DNA of 64,000 nucleotides, from assembly GCA_963833375.1 (NCBI GenBank), contig CAWHXR010000001.1:930001-994000 (forward strand). The letters run 5' to 3'. This DNA is from DASUPK01 sp963833375 (lineage in GTDB: Bacteria; Actinomycetota; Thermoleophilia; Solirubrobacterales; 70-9). A program made the translations under genes and the position numbers. Under the pieces are notes generated by a model. The model worked only from the letters and a program-made list of their open reading frames with translations, ran no database searches and was not told where the DNA came from. Of the stretch, positions 27,638 to 36,021 are shown in pieces. Numbering within the stretch: the first letter of the stretch is position 1; every line of letters starts with the position of its first letter.

Positions 27638-27813
27638 GTCCTCCGATCCCCCGTCACCGCGAGGCATCGTAGCGACGAGTGTTTGACTGCGGGATGCCCA
27701 CGCTTCGCTGACGCGTCCGCTGAATCCGGACGGCCTGTGCGCGGCCATCCGGCTGGCACCGCCCCCGTTTCCATGTCGCCGGGCATACCCACCTGACGCC
27801 CGGCAACCCAAAT

Positions 27814-28350
27814 TCAGCCCCGGTAGCCGAAGAGCGCCGTGTAGGTAGCCATGCCGGGGCCGTCGGCGCCTCGCGGGGAACCCGGCGCCACGCCCACCCC
27901 GATGTCCCGCCAGCGCGGGGAGAGCAGGATGTCGCGGTGCTCGGCGCTGCCCATCCAGTCGCGGACTATGGCCCGCGGGCTGCCCGCCGACGAGGTACCC
28001 CAGGCGAGGCTCTCCCCGATACCCCAGGTGCGCGTGCCGTTCATGTAGCCGGCCGCCGCCGCCCGGGACTCGGGGGTCCCATCGCCCTCGTGGGAGAAGA
28101 AGTTCGAGGCGTCCATCGCCTCCGAGTGCTGCTGGGCGGCCACCCCCAAGGGCACATTGCCCCTCACCGGGTGGAGGCCGTGATGCCGCCGCCGGTGGTT
28201 GATCAGGCAGGTCATGGCTCGCCTCGCCTGGTCGGGGCTCTGTGCTCCGGCGGCCCGGTTTCCACCCGGGCAGGCGCCTGCGGAGGCGGCGCTAAATGCG
28301 GCGAACAGCGCCGCAGTCGCGAGCGACGTGGCTGAGATCGTCTTCCGCAT
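27814..28350 (-). CDS. Secreted CAP/SCP-domain protein
   Basis: A 178-residue protein with a signal peptide (cleavage near ASAGA) and a CAP domain. Family landmarks: MTCLINHRRRHHGL at the first helix, LGVAAQQHSEAMDASNFFSHEGDG, a GESLAWG loop and AIVRDWMGSAEHRDILLSPRWRDIGVGVA. His and Glu residues of the usual CAP cavity are present. Bacterial CAP proteins are secreted and of varied role. It lies just before the island. Confidence 0.85.
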   Translation of the reverse strand: MRKTISATSLATAALFAAFSAASAGACPGGNRAAGAQSPDQARRAMTCLINHRRRHHGLHPVRGNVPLGVAAQQHSEAMDASNFFSHEGDGTPESRAAAAGYMNGTRTWGIGESLAWGTSSAGSPRAIVRDWMGSAEHRDILLSPRWRDIGVGVAPGSPRGADGPGMATYTALFGYRG

Positions 28351-28577
28351 CCGGGACCTCTCTCTCGGTTTCGCTTCCGGAGTTAGCTGTCGGGCTTGCG
28401 CGGAAAGAGTCGCGCTATGCCTGGTTAGGCAATTCGCCCCAAAGGAACTGGGTCCCCCGGCCGCCGGCCCATTCCCGGCCGGCGATTAAGCAGGTCATGA
28501 CGGGCCGCAAAGTAGCAGGCACCCCGGAGCGCACCCGTTTGCGATCCCCAATTTCCGCGGTAAACTGAGCGAACCGA

Positions 28578-28651
<74 letters not shown>

Positions 28652-28661
28652 CTCCATGAAG

Positions 28662-28683
28662 CCCCTGCTAACGCGGGGGTTTC
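28662..28683 (+). terminator. Hairpin terminator after tRNA-fMet
   Basis: CCCCTGC and GCGGGGG form a 7-bp stem with one G-T pair and a TAAC loop, followed by TTT. It sits 11 nt past the tRNA. Confidence 0.6.
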
Positions 28684-28770
28684 GTGCTTCTCGTATCCAG
28701 TCAACTAGACACCGGCGGGCACCAAGCGGGCACCCTTTGCATGACCGGTGCGGCCCGGACAATGGGTCGC

Positions 28771-28965
28771 ATGACCAAGGCTGGGGACAACCGGTATCTC
28801 GCGCCAAGCGAGGTCCCGCATCTACTGAACGTGAGCATGTCGAGCGTCTATCGGGCTTGCGAGGAAGGAACCGTGCCGCACGTCCAGCTGCGACCGAACG
28901 GCGCCCTGCGGATTCCCGCATCGGCGCTGCGACGGACGAACACGGAGGGCGCAGAGAGACGATGA
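28771..28965 (+). CDS. Excisionase/MerR-like HTH protein
   Basis: A 64-residue protein with the helix-turn-helix pattern of excisionase-family (HTH_17) proteins: YLAPSEVPHLLNVSMSSVYRACEEGTVPHVQL. It lies 120 nt after tRNA-fMet. The intervening sequence (GGCGGGCACCAAGCGGGCACC) resembles the 3' ends of actinobacterial integrases, but no integrase is present. ATG 28741 and 28762 are alternative starts. Its stop overlaps the next ATG. Confidence 0.65.
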   Translation: MTKAGDNRYLAPSEVPHLLNVSMSSVYRACEEGTVPHVQLRPNGALRIPASALRRTNTEGAERR

Positions 28966-29279
28966 GCATAGGAACCGAAACCGCGGCGCTCGGGCCACTG
29001 AGCCGACGGCGTGACGTCCTGAATGGCGAAGGGATGTTGCGGCCCACAAGGCGGATCAGCTGGCGCGGCGAGGTCTTTGATCCGGCGAGGACTCGCGTAG
29101 CCCCGGATCATCCCGTGGCCAGCCAGTTCCCCGACCACTTCGAGCCCGCCTACGCCAAGGAGAGTGGCGTCGAGGTACTCCGGTTCATGGAGGCTCGGGC
29201 AGCGCGCCGACGCCGCAGCGCACCGGTCTGGCCGCTCGGCGAGAGCGAGGAGGCGGACGAGAGCTGGAGGCTCGACTAG
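28962..29279 (+). CDS. Hypothetical protein of mobile-element type
   Basis: A 105-residue protein with no recognised domain; it is Arg-rich and ends ADESWRLD. It overlaps the excisionase-like gene by ATGA and the next gene by one base, so the three form a coupled operon. Such small genes are typical of integrated elements. Confidence 0.5.
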   Translation: MSIGTETAALGPLSRRRDVLNGEGMLRPTRRISWRGEVFDPARTRVAPDHPVASQFPDHFEPAYAKESGVEVLRFMEARAARRRRSAPVWPLGESEEADESWRLD

Positions 29280-29506
29280 TGAGGCGACCCAAGCTACGGC
29301 GGCGGGTTTCTGTGCTCGGGACCGAGCCCGAAGCGCCGGCGCCACCGAGGCCCCGGGCCCGTGCGATTCGCTCCTTCGTTGCCGCGGGTGCCCAACTGCC
29401 GAGCGGATTCACCGCACCGGGCGTGACGGTCGTCAATGCCGGCGATGAGTTCGACGCCGAGCACCTGGTCGTCAAGAACTATCCCGATGCCTTCGAGGAG
29501 GCCTGA
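29279..29506 (+). CDS. Small hypothetical protein
   Basis: A 75-residue protein starting at GTG 29279, overlapping the previous stop by one base. The N-terminal 30 residues are Arg/Pro-rich. The C-terminal half (GVTVVNAGDEFDAEHLVVKNYPDAFEE) resembles short head-to-tail or adaptor-type peptides of phages, but weakly. Third gene of the coupled operon. Confidence 0.45.
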   Translation: MRRPKLRRRVSVLGTEPEAPAPPRPRARAIRSFVAAGAQLPSGFTAPGVTVVNAGDEFDAEHLVVKNYPDAFEEA

Positions 29507-29960
29507 TCTTCTCGTGGGGCAGTGCATGAGACGCCATGGCGGGCATCGTCCGGGTTGTCGTCCTTCCCTCGGCCCGGGCGGTGCCCCTACCTGAGGGCGC
29601 AAGCAGGTAGTGAGCATGAATAGACCGGGGGGGTACCCCTCCAGCCTTCGATTTGCGAAACGCAAGACCGCCGGAGTAGCAACGCGCGAGAAAAACCAGC
29701 CCTCCTGACAGGTGTGCATCGAGACCGCTGCTTTACATGGAAAGCGGCAGTTTCGGACACAGCTGACGAGCGCCGTCTAGTTGCCAGCTTTACCCCAACG
29801 AGATGCATGAGTGGGGACAAGGTCGCCGTTGACCCGCAGTGTCTTCCACCGACCGCCAAGCCGGGGTTCCCTACGGATGTCAGGCCTCGGCGGACGCGTG
29901 GTGATCGTGGAGCAGTTAGAGCGACAGACCGGCGCACGTATCAGAAATGAGGTGGTGCAG
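29507..29960. other. Gene-free stretch with the first P1-type palindrome
   Basis: I see no convincing gene in these 454 nt. GCTTTACATGGAAAGC (29730-29745) is a P1-type palindrome in the opposite orientation to most island copies, and the first one in the window. A G-run near 29625 is unremarkable. Confidence 0.5.
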
Positions 29961-30233
29961 ATGGCAGAGAGGTCAGTGGGAGAGCTATCCGAGGAAGTCC
30001 TTGAAGAGATCAAGAAAGGTCAGGAGGCCGCGATCAAGGCGGTTCGCAACTTCACCGAAACCGTCGACAAGACGCTCGCCAAAGAAAGCAGTCCGACGCA
30101 GGTAGAGCAAATCGTCGACTCTGCGTTGAAGATGGCGGACCAGCTGGTCGAGACCCAATACACGTTCCTCAAGAAGGTCGTTCACAGCGCCGGCGAGTCG
30201 CTGGGCGAGGAAGGGTCCAGCGAGGAGAAGTAG
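29961..30233 (+). CDS. Phasin-like helical protein
   Basis: A 90-residue, almost wholly helical, acidic protein: GELSEEVLEEIKKGQEAAIKA then NFTETVDKTLAKE and LKMADQLVETQYTFLKKVVHS. The pattern resembles phasin-like proteins encoded across actinobacteria. ATG 29961 is preferred; the frame is open further upstream. A strong hairpin lies 136 nt downstream. Confidence 0.6.
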   Translation: MAERSVGELSEEVLEEIKKGQEAAIKAVRNFTETVDKTLAKESSPTQVEQIVDSALKMADQLVETQYTFLKKVVHSAGESLGEEGSSEEK

Positions 30234-30368
30234 GCGCACCGGCCCAATCCGGATCTCTTTCCGGGCCTTACCGGAGGCTGCGGAGTCGATGAAGACGCAT
30301 GGAGCAGGAGAGCAAAGAGGAGGCGATCGCGCTCCTCGAGGCGCTCGAGAGGTGCCGCTGACGGTCCC

Positions 30369-30406
30369 TACTCCGACAGCCCGGCGTGCGCCGGGCTATC
30401 GGAGTA
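30369..30406. terminator. Long hairpin built from a SnoaL 3' end
   Basis: TACTCCGACAGCCCGGC (30369-30385) pairs with GCCGGGCTATCGGAGTA (30390-30406), 16 of 17 pairs, loop GTGC. It lies between convergent genes and could terminate both. The left arm is identical to the last bases of most SnoaL-like genes in the island (codons for GLSE-stop, read on the minus strand), so it may be a relic of one. Confidence 0.5.
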
Positions 30407-30428
30407 CTGACAGTTGCGATGAATGCGT

Positions 30429-30710
30429 TCAGTCGTTACAGGTGTTCGGCAAGACCGCGTCATCGATAAGACCGGCCTGCCCGGCCTGGACGAAATCACC
30501 GAGCCCAGGGCGGCCACTCGGGTCCTGAGCTAAGCCGGATGCCGCCGCCCCGAACGTGCCGGGGGACGGCTGGTTGGTCGCGAGGGCCGACAAGCTCTCA
30601 CCAACGCAGCCCTGAATCCGCGGCGTCGCCGCCGAGGCCGGAGCGGCCACGGCAGCGATGAGTCCGGCAGCGACCACCATCGACGCCGCTGCGATGCGAA
30701 TCCGTCTCAT
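30429..30710 (-). CDS. Small secreted hypothetical protein
   Basis: A 93-residue protein with a signal peptide ending APASAA. The mature part has two cysteines (GCVGES and NTCND), probably a disulfide. The ending, with GLGDFVQAGQAGLIDD then the final Cys, recurs in small secreted proteins of soil actinobacteria. Function unknown. Confidence 0.6.
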   Translation of the reverse strand: MRRIRIAAASMVVAAGLIAAVAAPASAATPRIQGCVGESLSALATNQPSPGTFGAAASGLAQDPSGRPGLGDFVQAGQAGLIDDAVLPNTCND

Positions 30711-30885
30711 GAGTATCTCCTTCTCCCTACCACAGCCAACTAGCTTAGAGTTGCCCTTGAGCGAGCGACGCTACTCGGGGCGATGCCCAATGCATCCGCG
30801 CTCACCACGGGTTAACGTCGGTGGTCACCACCTAGGGCAGTAACACCGCGCTCTCAAGACTGGGGGAGTAGCCCAGGTACATCGC

Positions 30886-31281
30886 CTACTCCCGCAGCCC
30901 GGCGACCTTGAGGGCATCAGCGGTGTTCCAGTAGAGCGCGAGATGTGCGACCCGCCCGGCCTTCAACACCCACACCGTCGCGGTGTCAGCACGAACATCC
31001 AATCCGCTCTCCTTGCCACGGCCTTCGATGCGATTGAGCACTACGACAACATCCCCGCCGGCATCGATGAACTCAGTCGGCACGGCACGAAAGTCTTCCC
31101 ATGCGCCCAGGGCCGCCCGCCAACTGCGACGCATCCCGTCGAGACCTCGGGATCGGGAACCTTCCGGCCAATCGACCATGTCGAACTCGACCTCGGGATC
31201 GAACACGTCCGCCGCCGAGAAGTCGCCACGCGCCCAGCCCTCGTAAACGCGCCGCACAACCTCGACGTTCTCCTCCGACAT
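30886..31281 (-). CDS. SnoaL/NTF2-like protein, island copy 1
   Basis: A 131-residue single-domain NTF2-fold protein. It has the island N-terminus MSEENVEVVRR and a diverged C-terminus DALKVAGLRE. The EFDMVDWPEG and VVVLNRIEGRGKESGL strands shape the usual cavity. The GATACT-GCGTGGGCG-ATG leader is present (31282-31298), but the P1 palindrome is not. Fold relatives include isomerases and cyclases; catalysis is unproven. Confidence 0.8.
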   Translation of the reverse strand: MSEENVEVVRRVYEGWARGDFSAADVFDPEVEFDMVDWPEGSRSRGLDGMRRSWRAALGAWEDFRAVPTEFIDAGGDVVVVLNRIEGRGKESGLDVRADTATVWVLKAGRVAHLALYWNTADALKVAGLRE

Positions 31282-31389
31282 CGCCCACGCAGTATCTCGC
31301 GACGAGGTTGCTCCGCGATGACTGAGAGGGTGAGTCCGGACGGGGCCGGGTCGGTCAAGTACTCCGCCCCGCCCGGACCGCGCACCTGT

Positions 31390-31641
31390 CTAGGCGTTGT
31401 TGCAGGGCGGAGGATCTCCGCCTACATGGGGGTTGTGCCCAGCCATCCCGCGCTCGGTGTTCGAGACGCCGGTGTTTGGCTGCTGGTCTGGGTTGTTCGC
31501 GGTCCCATGCCCAACAGCATTGGAATCCGGATTCGAGCAGACAGCACCCGGCATACCCGTTGCGTCATGGATGGCAAAGGCGGGAGTGGCGGGCACAGCC
31601 AGGGCAGCAGCCACGATCGCCCCCGTGATCAGCTTCTTCAT
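31390..31641 (-). CDS. Small secreted hypothetical protein
   Basis: An 83-residue protein with a good signal peptide (MKKLITGAIVAAALAVPATPAFA) and a short, Asn/Gly/Pro-rich mature part with two cysteines. No domain recognised. Confidence 0.6.
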   Translation of the reverse strand: MKKLITGAIVAAALAVPATPAFAIHDATGMPGAVCSNPDSNAVGHGTANNPDQQPNTGVSNTERGMAGHNPHVGGDPPPCNNA

Positions 31642-31692
31642 AGCTCACCTCGGTCCAGATTGGATTCGGTGAAGCATCCGTGCCAGGCCAAT

Positions 31693-31755
31693 CTACCGCC
31701 GTGCGGGAGGCATGCCAAGGTACTGCCGAGCCAGCTCGACGTTCTCCTCCGACAT
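31693..31755 (-). pseudogene. Truncated SnoaL N-terminus (20 codons)
   Basis: MSEENVELARQYLG followed by unrelated MPPARR and a stop. It begins 3 nt after the stop of island copy 2, in the same TAG-GCG-ATG arrangement, so it was once the third gene of a chain whose body is now lost. Confidence 0.6.
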
Positions 31756-31758
31756 CGC

Positions 31759-32199
31759 CTACTCCCCCAGCCAGGCGGCTTCGAGGCTGTCGCCACTCAC
31801 GCCCAGGGCCTGGAGAGCGCCCGCGAGCGTCACGTGGCCCTCCACGCGGAAGAACCGCCCGTTGCGCAGCCAAAAGCAGGAGTAGACGTCGCCCTCCAAA
31901 GTCGCTCCGCTCGCGCGTCCCTCTGCCCGTATGCCTCCATGAACAAGGACGCGATCATCGCCAATCGCCCTCGCCTCCTTTACCACGTAGCGCAAGCCCT
32001 CCCAGGCCGCACGGAACTCCGCAAAGAAGGCCACGATCTCCTCGCGCCCGTGGCATGGCCTCGCCGCCGGGATCTTCCGAGCCGGGTAGTAGTCGCCGTC
32101 GAGCTCCCAGAATCCGGCGACCCACGCCGGGAGCTGTTCCTGGGGCGGCAGATGCTCCTCCAGGTAGCGGCGAGCGATCTCGACGTTCTCCTGCGACAT
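31759..32199 (-). CDS. SnoaL/NTF2-like protein, island copy 2
   Basis: A 146-residue protein starting MSQENVEIARRYLEE, longer than its neighbours because of an insertion (PPQEQLPAWVAGFWELDGD). The C-terminus is LEAAWLGE, a drifted form of the usual end. It starts 3 nt after copy 3 stops (GAGTAGGCGATG), so it is translated from the same mRNA. Confidence 0.78.
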   Translation of the reverse strand: MSQENVEIARRYLEEHLPPQEQLPAWVAGFWELDGDYYPARKIPAARPCHGREEIVAFFAEFRAAWEGLRYVVKEARAIGDDRVLVHGGIRAEGRASGATLEGDVYSCFWLRNGRFFRVEGHVTLAGALQALGVSGDSLEAAWLGE

Positions 32200-32202
32200 C
32201 GC

Positions 32203-32601
32203 CTACTCCGACAGCCCGACTGCCTGAAGAGCTTCGGCGCGGTCCAGGTAGTAGTCGGCCTCGACGATGAGGCCATCTCGCAGGCGGTGCACGACGGCGA
32301 AGGACTGCGTGTATGGCGCGTTTGCGCCAGGCCCGTCCATCCGCGTAAACGCGACGAAACGGCCGTCGCCCACCTCGATCAAATCATCGAGGTGCACCTC
32401 GATCGGCCCTGCGAGCTCGATCAGGCTCTGCATCCGCTCGAGCGCGGCGGCACGGCCTCTGTAGACACCGGCATTGGGCCAGCCCGGACCCTCGCGATAG
32501 ACGGCATCCTCGGCCCAGAACTGGTCCGTCACCGCCGCCGGACCCGACTCGTTCCAGACCTCATAGGCGCGACGGATGTTGTCTGCGTTCTCCTGCGACA
32601 T
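32203..32601 (-). CDS. SnoaL/NTF2-like protein, island copy 3
   Basis: A 132-residue protein: MSQENADNIRRAYEVWNES, DQFWAEDAVYREGPG, GRAAALERMQSLIE, and the end AEALQAVGLSE. It is the first gene of a chain with copy 2 and a truncated copy. A full promoter block with P1 and P2 lies directly upstream. Function unknown. Confidence 0.8.
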   Translation of the reverse strand: MSQENADNIRRAYEVWNESGPAAVTDQFWAEDAVYREGPGWPNAGVYRGRAAALERMQSLIELAGPIEVHLDDLIEVGDGRFVAFTRMDGPGANAPYTQSFAVVHRLRDGLIVEADYYLDRAEALQAVGLSE

Positions 32602-32672
32602 CGCCTACGCAGTATCTCTCGGCGGAGTACTGCTTTCCATGCAAAGCAGAACCGCTGCTTTTCGTCCAAAGC
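32602..32672 (-). promoter_or_regulatory. Island promoter block with P1 and P2 palindromes (best example)
   Basis: Read toward the gene: P2 (32672-32657), P1 GCTTTGCATGGAAAGC (32647-32632), GATACT about 17 nt past TGGAAA, then GCGTAGGCG and the ATG of copy 3. TGGAAA-17-GATACT is a fair -35/-10 pair, and the -10 to ATG distance suggests leaderless mRNA. The same block, with P1 intact or degenerate, precedes genes starting 34504, 36968, 39998, 54326 and 54845 and the leader remnants at 35860 and 39513. At 31281, 38790 and 49362 only the GATACT leader is clear. In the 54845 leader GATACT is followed by CCGTTGTCC. Confidence 0.55.
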
Positions 32673-32727
32673 GGTAGTTCTGAACTACTCCGCAGTCCGG
32701 CGGCTTCGAGGGCCGCGTCGCGGCCGG

Positions 32728-33114
32728 TCAGATCTGGGCGACACCGTGGACGTTGCCGTCGGGGTCCTTGAACCAGGCCACCCGGTCGTCGCCCAGCTCG
32801 GCAATCCCCTTCTCGTTCGTCTTGATCGGATCACTGTCGAGTTGCTCGAAGCTGACGCCGTTGGCGGTGAGCTCGTCCACCGTCTTCTCGAGGTCATCCA
32901 CCTCCCAGCCGGCGATCGTGCCGCCCGACTTGCCCGCGTTGTCGGGCGACGGGTAGATGTGAATCTCGCGGCCCCCGCCGCACGGGTACGTGATCCCGCC
33001 GTCGCCGATATCCCTGCCTCCCGAGAGGCCGAGTTTGCCCTCGTAGAACTCCTTCGCCTTCGCCATGTCGGACACCGCTACCGCCGGCTCAACCTTTGCG
33101 TCACTCAGACCCAT
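32728..33114 (-). CDS. VOC/glyoxalase-fold protein
   Basis: A 128-residue vicinal-oxygen-chelate protein: VAVSDMAKAKEFYEGKLGLSGG at the start and DRVAWFKDPDGNVHGVAQI at the end. The middle (GGGREIHIYPSPDN) fits the fold's metal/ligand strand. The open frame continues upstream through a P1 palindrome; ATG 33114 is the natural start. Just downstream, at 32690-32712, is a stray SnoaL-type 3' end. Enzyme or resistance-type binding roles are both possible. Confidence 0.78.
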   Translation of the reverse strand: MGLSDAKVEPAVAVSDMAKAKEFYEGKLGLSGGRDIGDGGITYPCGGGREIHIYPSPDNAGKSGGTIAGWEVDDLEKTVDELTANGVSFEQLDSDPIKTNEKGIAELGDDRVAWFKDPDGNVHGVAQI

Positions 33115-33375
33115 CTCGCGCCCCTTCTGTCGCAGTGACGAAATCCTAGTCACACATCCCGGCGCCGGGCGGGGGTGCTGCTTTCCATGCAAAGCAGATA
33201 GCCGCTTCTCGTCCCAAGCGATAGCGGAGTCGGTATAGCGGAGTCGGTACTCCCGCAGGCAGCGGCTCGCTCTTTGAGCCTTTAGTAGCCACTTACGGGC
33301 CATTAGTAGGTTCGCGCGCAGACTGATAGGCACCAAGGTGCTGCAGGGGGCCAGAACTCGGGCGAGGAGTCAGGA

Positions 33376-33888
33376 ATGACCACCACTTCTGAAGAGCGAG
33401 CAAAGCTCGGATACCTGCTGGATGAGAACGAAGGCGAGGCCTTCTGGCTGCTCGGGATGCTGCAAACAGTCAAGATCAGCGGCAAGGACACGGGCGGGGA
33501 ATACGGGCTACTGGAGATCGTCGTGCCCGCCGGCGTTGGCCCGCCCTGGCACGTCCATCCCGAGGAGGACGAGTGGTTCTACGTCCTCGAGGGCGAGCTG
33601 ACCTTTTGGGTCGCGGATACGAAGCTGTCCCTGAAGGCCGGTTCGTTCGCGTTCGGCCCCAAGGGGGTGCCGCACACCTTCTACGTCGAGTCCGGTGAAG
33701 CGACGGCCCTGGTCGGGTTCCAGCCGATGCAGTTCGAGGGATTCCTGAGAGAAGTCGGTGAACCGGCTCCCGAGCGCGTCCTGCCGCCGCCGCTCGAAGG
33801 TCCCCCCGACATGGAGCGGCTTGCCGCGATCGCGGAGCGAAACGGGTTCGAGATCCTTGGCCCGCCAGGGCCGCCTCCCGGGCACTAG
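33376..33888 (+). CDS. Cupin-domain protein
   Basis: A 170-residue cupin. Motif 1 is PWHVHPEEDEWFYVLEGELTF with two His and Glu metal ligands; motif 2 is FGPKGVPHTFYV. It resembles the quercetin-dioxygenase-like small cupins. The C-terminal 50 residues (Pro-rich) are not part of the barrel. A lone P1 lies downstream at 33993. Substrate unknown. Confidence 0.8.
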   Translation: MTTTSEERAKLGYLLDENEGEAFWLLGMLQTVKISGKDTGGEYGLLEIVVPAGVGPPWHVHPEEDEWFYVLEGELTFWVADTKLSLKAGSFAFGPKGVPHTFYVESGEATALVGFQPMQFEGFLREVGEPAPERVLPPPLEGPPDMERLAAIAERNGFEILGPPGPPPGH

Positions 33889-34093
33889 CCCACCGCAACC
33901 GGGAGCAGGCCCGCGTCGAGACACGAGGGGGCTTGCTCCTGACTCGTGTACGCCGGCAGAGAGCCGTGCGCAAGAGCGCTGATCGAGCCGCTGCTTTCCA
34001 TGCAAAGCAGTAGTGCCCGGTCTTCCACCCATTCACAGATTTTCAGGAGGGACTCGCTCTGCCGATGATCGAGGTCGCGGCGTGACCGCGCAG

Positions 34094-34504
34094 CTACTCC
34101 GACAGCCCGGCGGCTTCGAGGCCCTCGGCGTGACTGAGGAAGTCACGCGCTACGACGATCCTGCCGTCGGCCACGGTGAACAGCTGAGCGATCTCGCTGG
34201 TCAACTCAACCTGGCTCGACCGCCCGACGATCGTGATCTGACCGAGGACCAGGACCGAATCGCCGAGGTCGCGGAACTCGTCATGGCGCACATCCAGGCG
34301 TTCGAAGTCCTCGCCACGGTAGGACTCCCAGGCCGCTCTGGCCCCGGCATGGCCGCGAAAGACGCTCTGGGTTCCTTCGAAGAACCGCTCTATGGCCGTG
34401 TACCACTCGATCTCGGGGTCAAGGAACGCGATGAAGGCTTCGAAGTCGTCTCGGTTCCATGCCTCCACGGTGCGTTTGATCACTTCCACGTTCTCCTGCG
34501 ACAT
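34094..34504 (-). CDS. SnoaL/NTF2-like protein, island copy 4
   Basis: A 136-residue protein: MSQENVEVIKRTVEAWNRDDFEAFIAFLDPEIEWYTA, a HAGARAAWESYRGEDF helix, and the end AEGLEAAGLSE. It has the complete promoter block (34505-34574) with P1 and P2. It reads alone, not in a chain. Confidence 0.82.
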   Translation of the reverse strand: MSQENVEVIKRTVEAWNRDDFEAFIAFLDPEIEWYTAIERFFEGTQSVFRGHAGARAAWESYRGEDFERLDVRHDEFRDLGDSVLVLGQITIVGRSSQVELTSEIAQLFTVADGRIVVARDFLSHAEGLEAAGLSE

Positions 34505-34773
34505 CGCCCACGCAGTATCTCTCGATGGACCGCCGCTTCCCATGCAAAGCGGATAGCTGCTTTTCGTCCAAAGCGGTCATTAGCGCCGAGGCTCGAAGGT
34601 GCCGCTAGCCGAGGGCCGCCCGGCTCGCCGCGGGAAGTCTCCTCCGCTCCCCGTACGTGCCGGTGAGCCTTTAAAGCGGGCTAAGGGAATCGGCATAGAG
34701 TGACCGTGCCGACTTGGCGTCGATGTGTGTCGCCCCTTTGGCCACCACAGCTCCCAACGAAAGGATTCGCTTG

Positions 34774-35136
34774 ATGGCTGGAGTAGAGATCAAGAACTTC
34801 GATTCCCCTGATGAGACGCGACCGTTCGAAGGCAACGGACAGGCGCAGGTCGTTGAGCTCGCAGGCCACACGGTCGGCCACGGCACCTTCGAGCCAGGCT
34901 GGAAGTGGTCGCAGAACGTGAAGCCCATCGCTAAGACCGACTCCTGTCAGGTCTCTCACCTCGGCTACGTCATGTCGGGCCGCATGAGGATCTTCATGGA
35001 CGATGGCAGCGAGAGTGAGATCGGGCCTGGCGACGTGGTGGCCATTCCTCCAGGTCACGACGCAGAGATCGTCGGCGACGAAGCCTGCGTGATGTTGGAC
35101 TTTGGCGAGATCGGCGAGTACGCCAAGCGGAGCTAG
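34774..35136 (+). CDS. Small cupin-domain protein
   Basis: A 120-residue single cupin: HTVGHGTFEPGWKWSQNV, then CQVSHLGYVMSGRMRIFMDDGSE and GDVVAIPPGHDAEIVGDE. The His/Glu metal set is incomplete compared with classic cupins. AAAGGA lies about 9 nt upstream of ATG 34774. It converges on the GNAT gene with a 4-nt overlap. Confidence 0.72.
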   Translation: MAGVEIKNFDSPDETRPFEGNGQAQVVELAGHTVGHGTFEPGWKWSQNVKPIAKTDSCQVSHLGYVMSGRMRIFMDDGSESEIGPGDVVAIPPGHDAEIVGDEACVMLDFGEIGEYAKRS

Positions 35137-35786
35137 CTCCTCGGGCCTCGCTTCTCGTCCAAAGCGGCGGTCCGTTCCCTGGTGCGCAATCGGTGCGCTC
35201 GACTACTGGGCAGCGCGCAGCATGGACACGACGGGGGGCATGCTCCGGCCCTTGCCTCGCCCGTGACCTCGAAGCCATGACGCTCATAGAAGGGGATGGT
35301 TCGTGGATTGGGGGTCTCGAGATAGGCAGGCAGATGATCCTCATCGACAATCCGAAGGCAATGCTTCATCAACTCGCTACCAAGGCCCCGTCCGTGTAGG
35401 GCTGGGTCGACGCCGAACCAAGGGAGGTACCAGTGCGGGAATCTTGGATGAGTCTCCTGCATCTGCCCGGCCACCGAAAACAGGTCCTGATGCAGTCTCG
35501 GCTCGACACTCTCAGTGATCACAGCGACGATGGCGTCATCGTTCGGATCCGTGCCAGGGGGTAGCCAAAGAGCGACCGCTGAGAACTCGCCGAGGCTCCA
35601 GACAGTCTCTTCGGCGAATGCCTTGCCGCCGAAGGCTGCGAGGAACCGGCGAAAACCTGCGAGGTACTGACGCGGTTCCGGATACATCCAACGCTCGACC
35701 GGATCCGCCGCGAACGCCAAGACGAGAGTGTCAAGAGCCCGCTCCTGTTCGGACTCCCGTACGGGTAACAAGAGAGACTCACTCAT
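35133..35786 (-). CDS. GNAT N-acetyltransferase (C-terminus probably frameshifted)
   Basis: A 217-residue frame. The acetyl-CoA loop is GVDPALHGRGLGSELMKH, followed by YLETPNPRTIPFYERHGFEVTGE, standard GNAT. After that the frame runs into odd Cys/Arg text and ends in residues encoded by a P2 palindrome (AALDEKR). One base skipped near the G6 run at 35233-35238 would give PPVVSMLRAAQ and a stop at 35203, the normal family ending. It is preceded by a 25-codon SnoaL-type leader ORF that overlaps its ATG (ATGA). Confidence 0.78.
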   Translation of the reverse strand: MSESLLLPVRESEQERALDTLVLAFAADPVERWMYPEPRQYLAGFRRFLAAFGGKAFAEETVWSLGEFSAVALWLPPGTDPNDDAIVAVITESVEPRLHQDLFSVAGQMQETHPRFPHWYLPWFGVDPALHGRGLGSELMKHCLRIVDEDHLPAYLETPNPRTIPFYERHGFEVTGEARAGACPPSCPCCALPSSRAHRLRTRERTAALDEKRGPRS

Positions 35787-35860
35787 GCCGCCCCATCGTA
35801 TTTATCCGGGTCCGGCGAGCCAACTGGCGGAGGGGAAAGCTCGACGTTATCTTCCGACAT
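35783..35860 (-). pseudogene. SnoaL-type leader ORF coupled to the GNAT gene
   Basis: MSEDNVEL followed by 17 unrelated residues and a TGA that overlaps the GNAT ATG. The GATACT-GCGTGGGCG-ATG leader and a P1 palindrome (35890-35905) precede it. So the SnoaL promoter and first eight codons sit in front of an unrelated gene, apparently driving it by translational coupling. Confidence 0.55.
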
Positions 35861-36021
35861 CGCCCACGCAGTATCTCGCGAAGACCGCTGCTTTCCATGC
35901 AAAGCAGCACTATTGGAACCTGGTGGGGCCCGCCACTCTTGCGCGATATGCGGCAGCGCACCTTCCCTTTCCGCTTCCGCCTTGCCTTCGGTTGCCCGCT
36001 CTCGGCATTCTCCAGGTGGGA

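Noticed and set aside
29587..29937. An open frame on the minus strand
   Set aside because: Runs through a palindrome, has no ribosome binding site and no coding-like composition.
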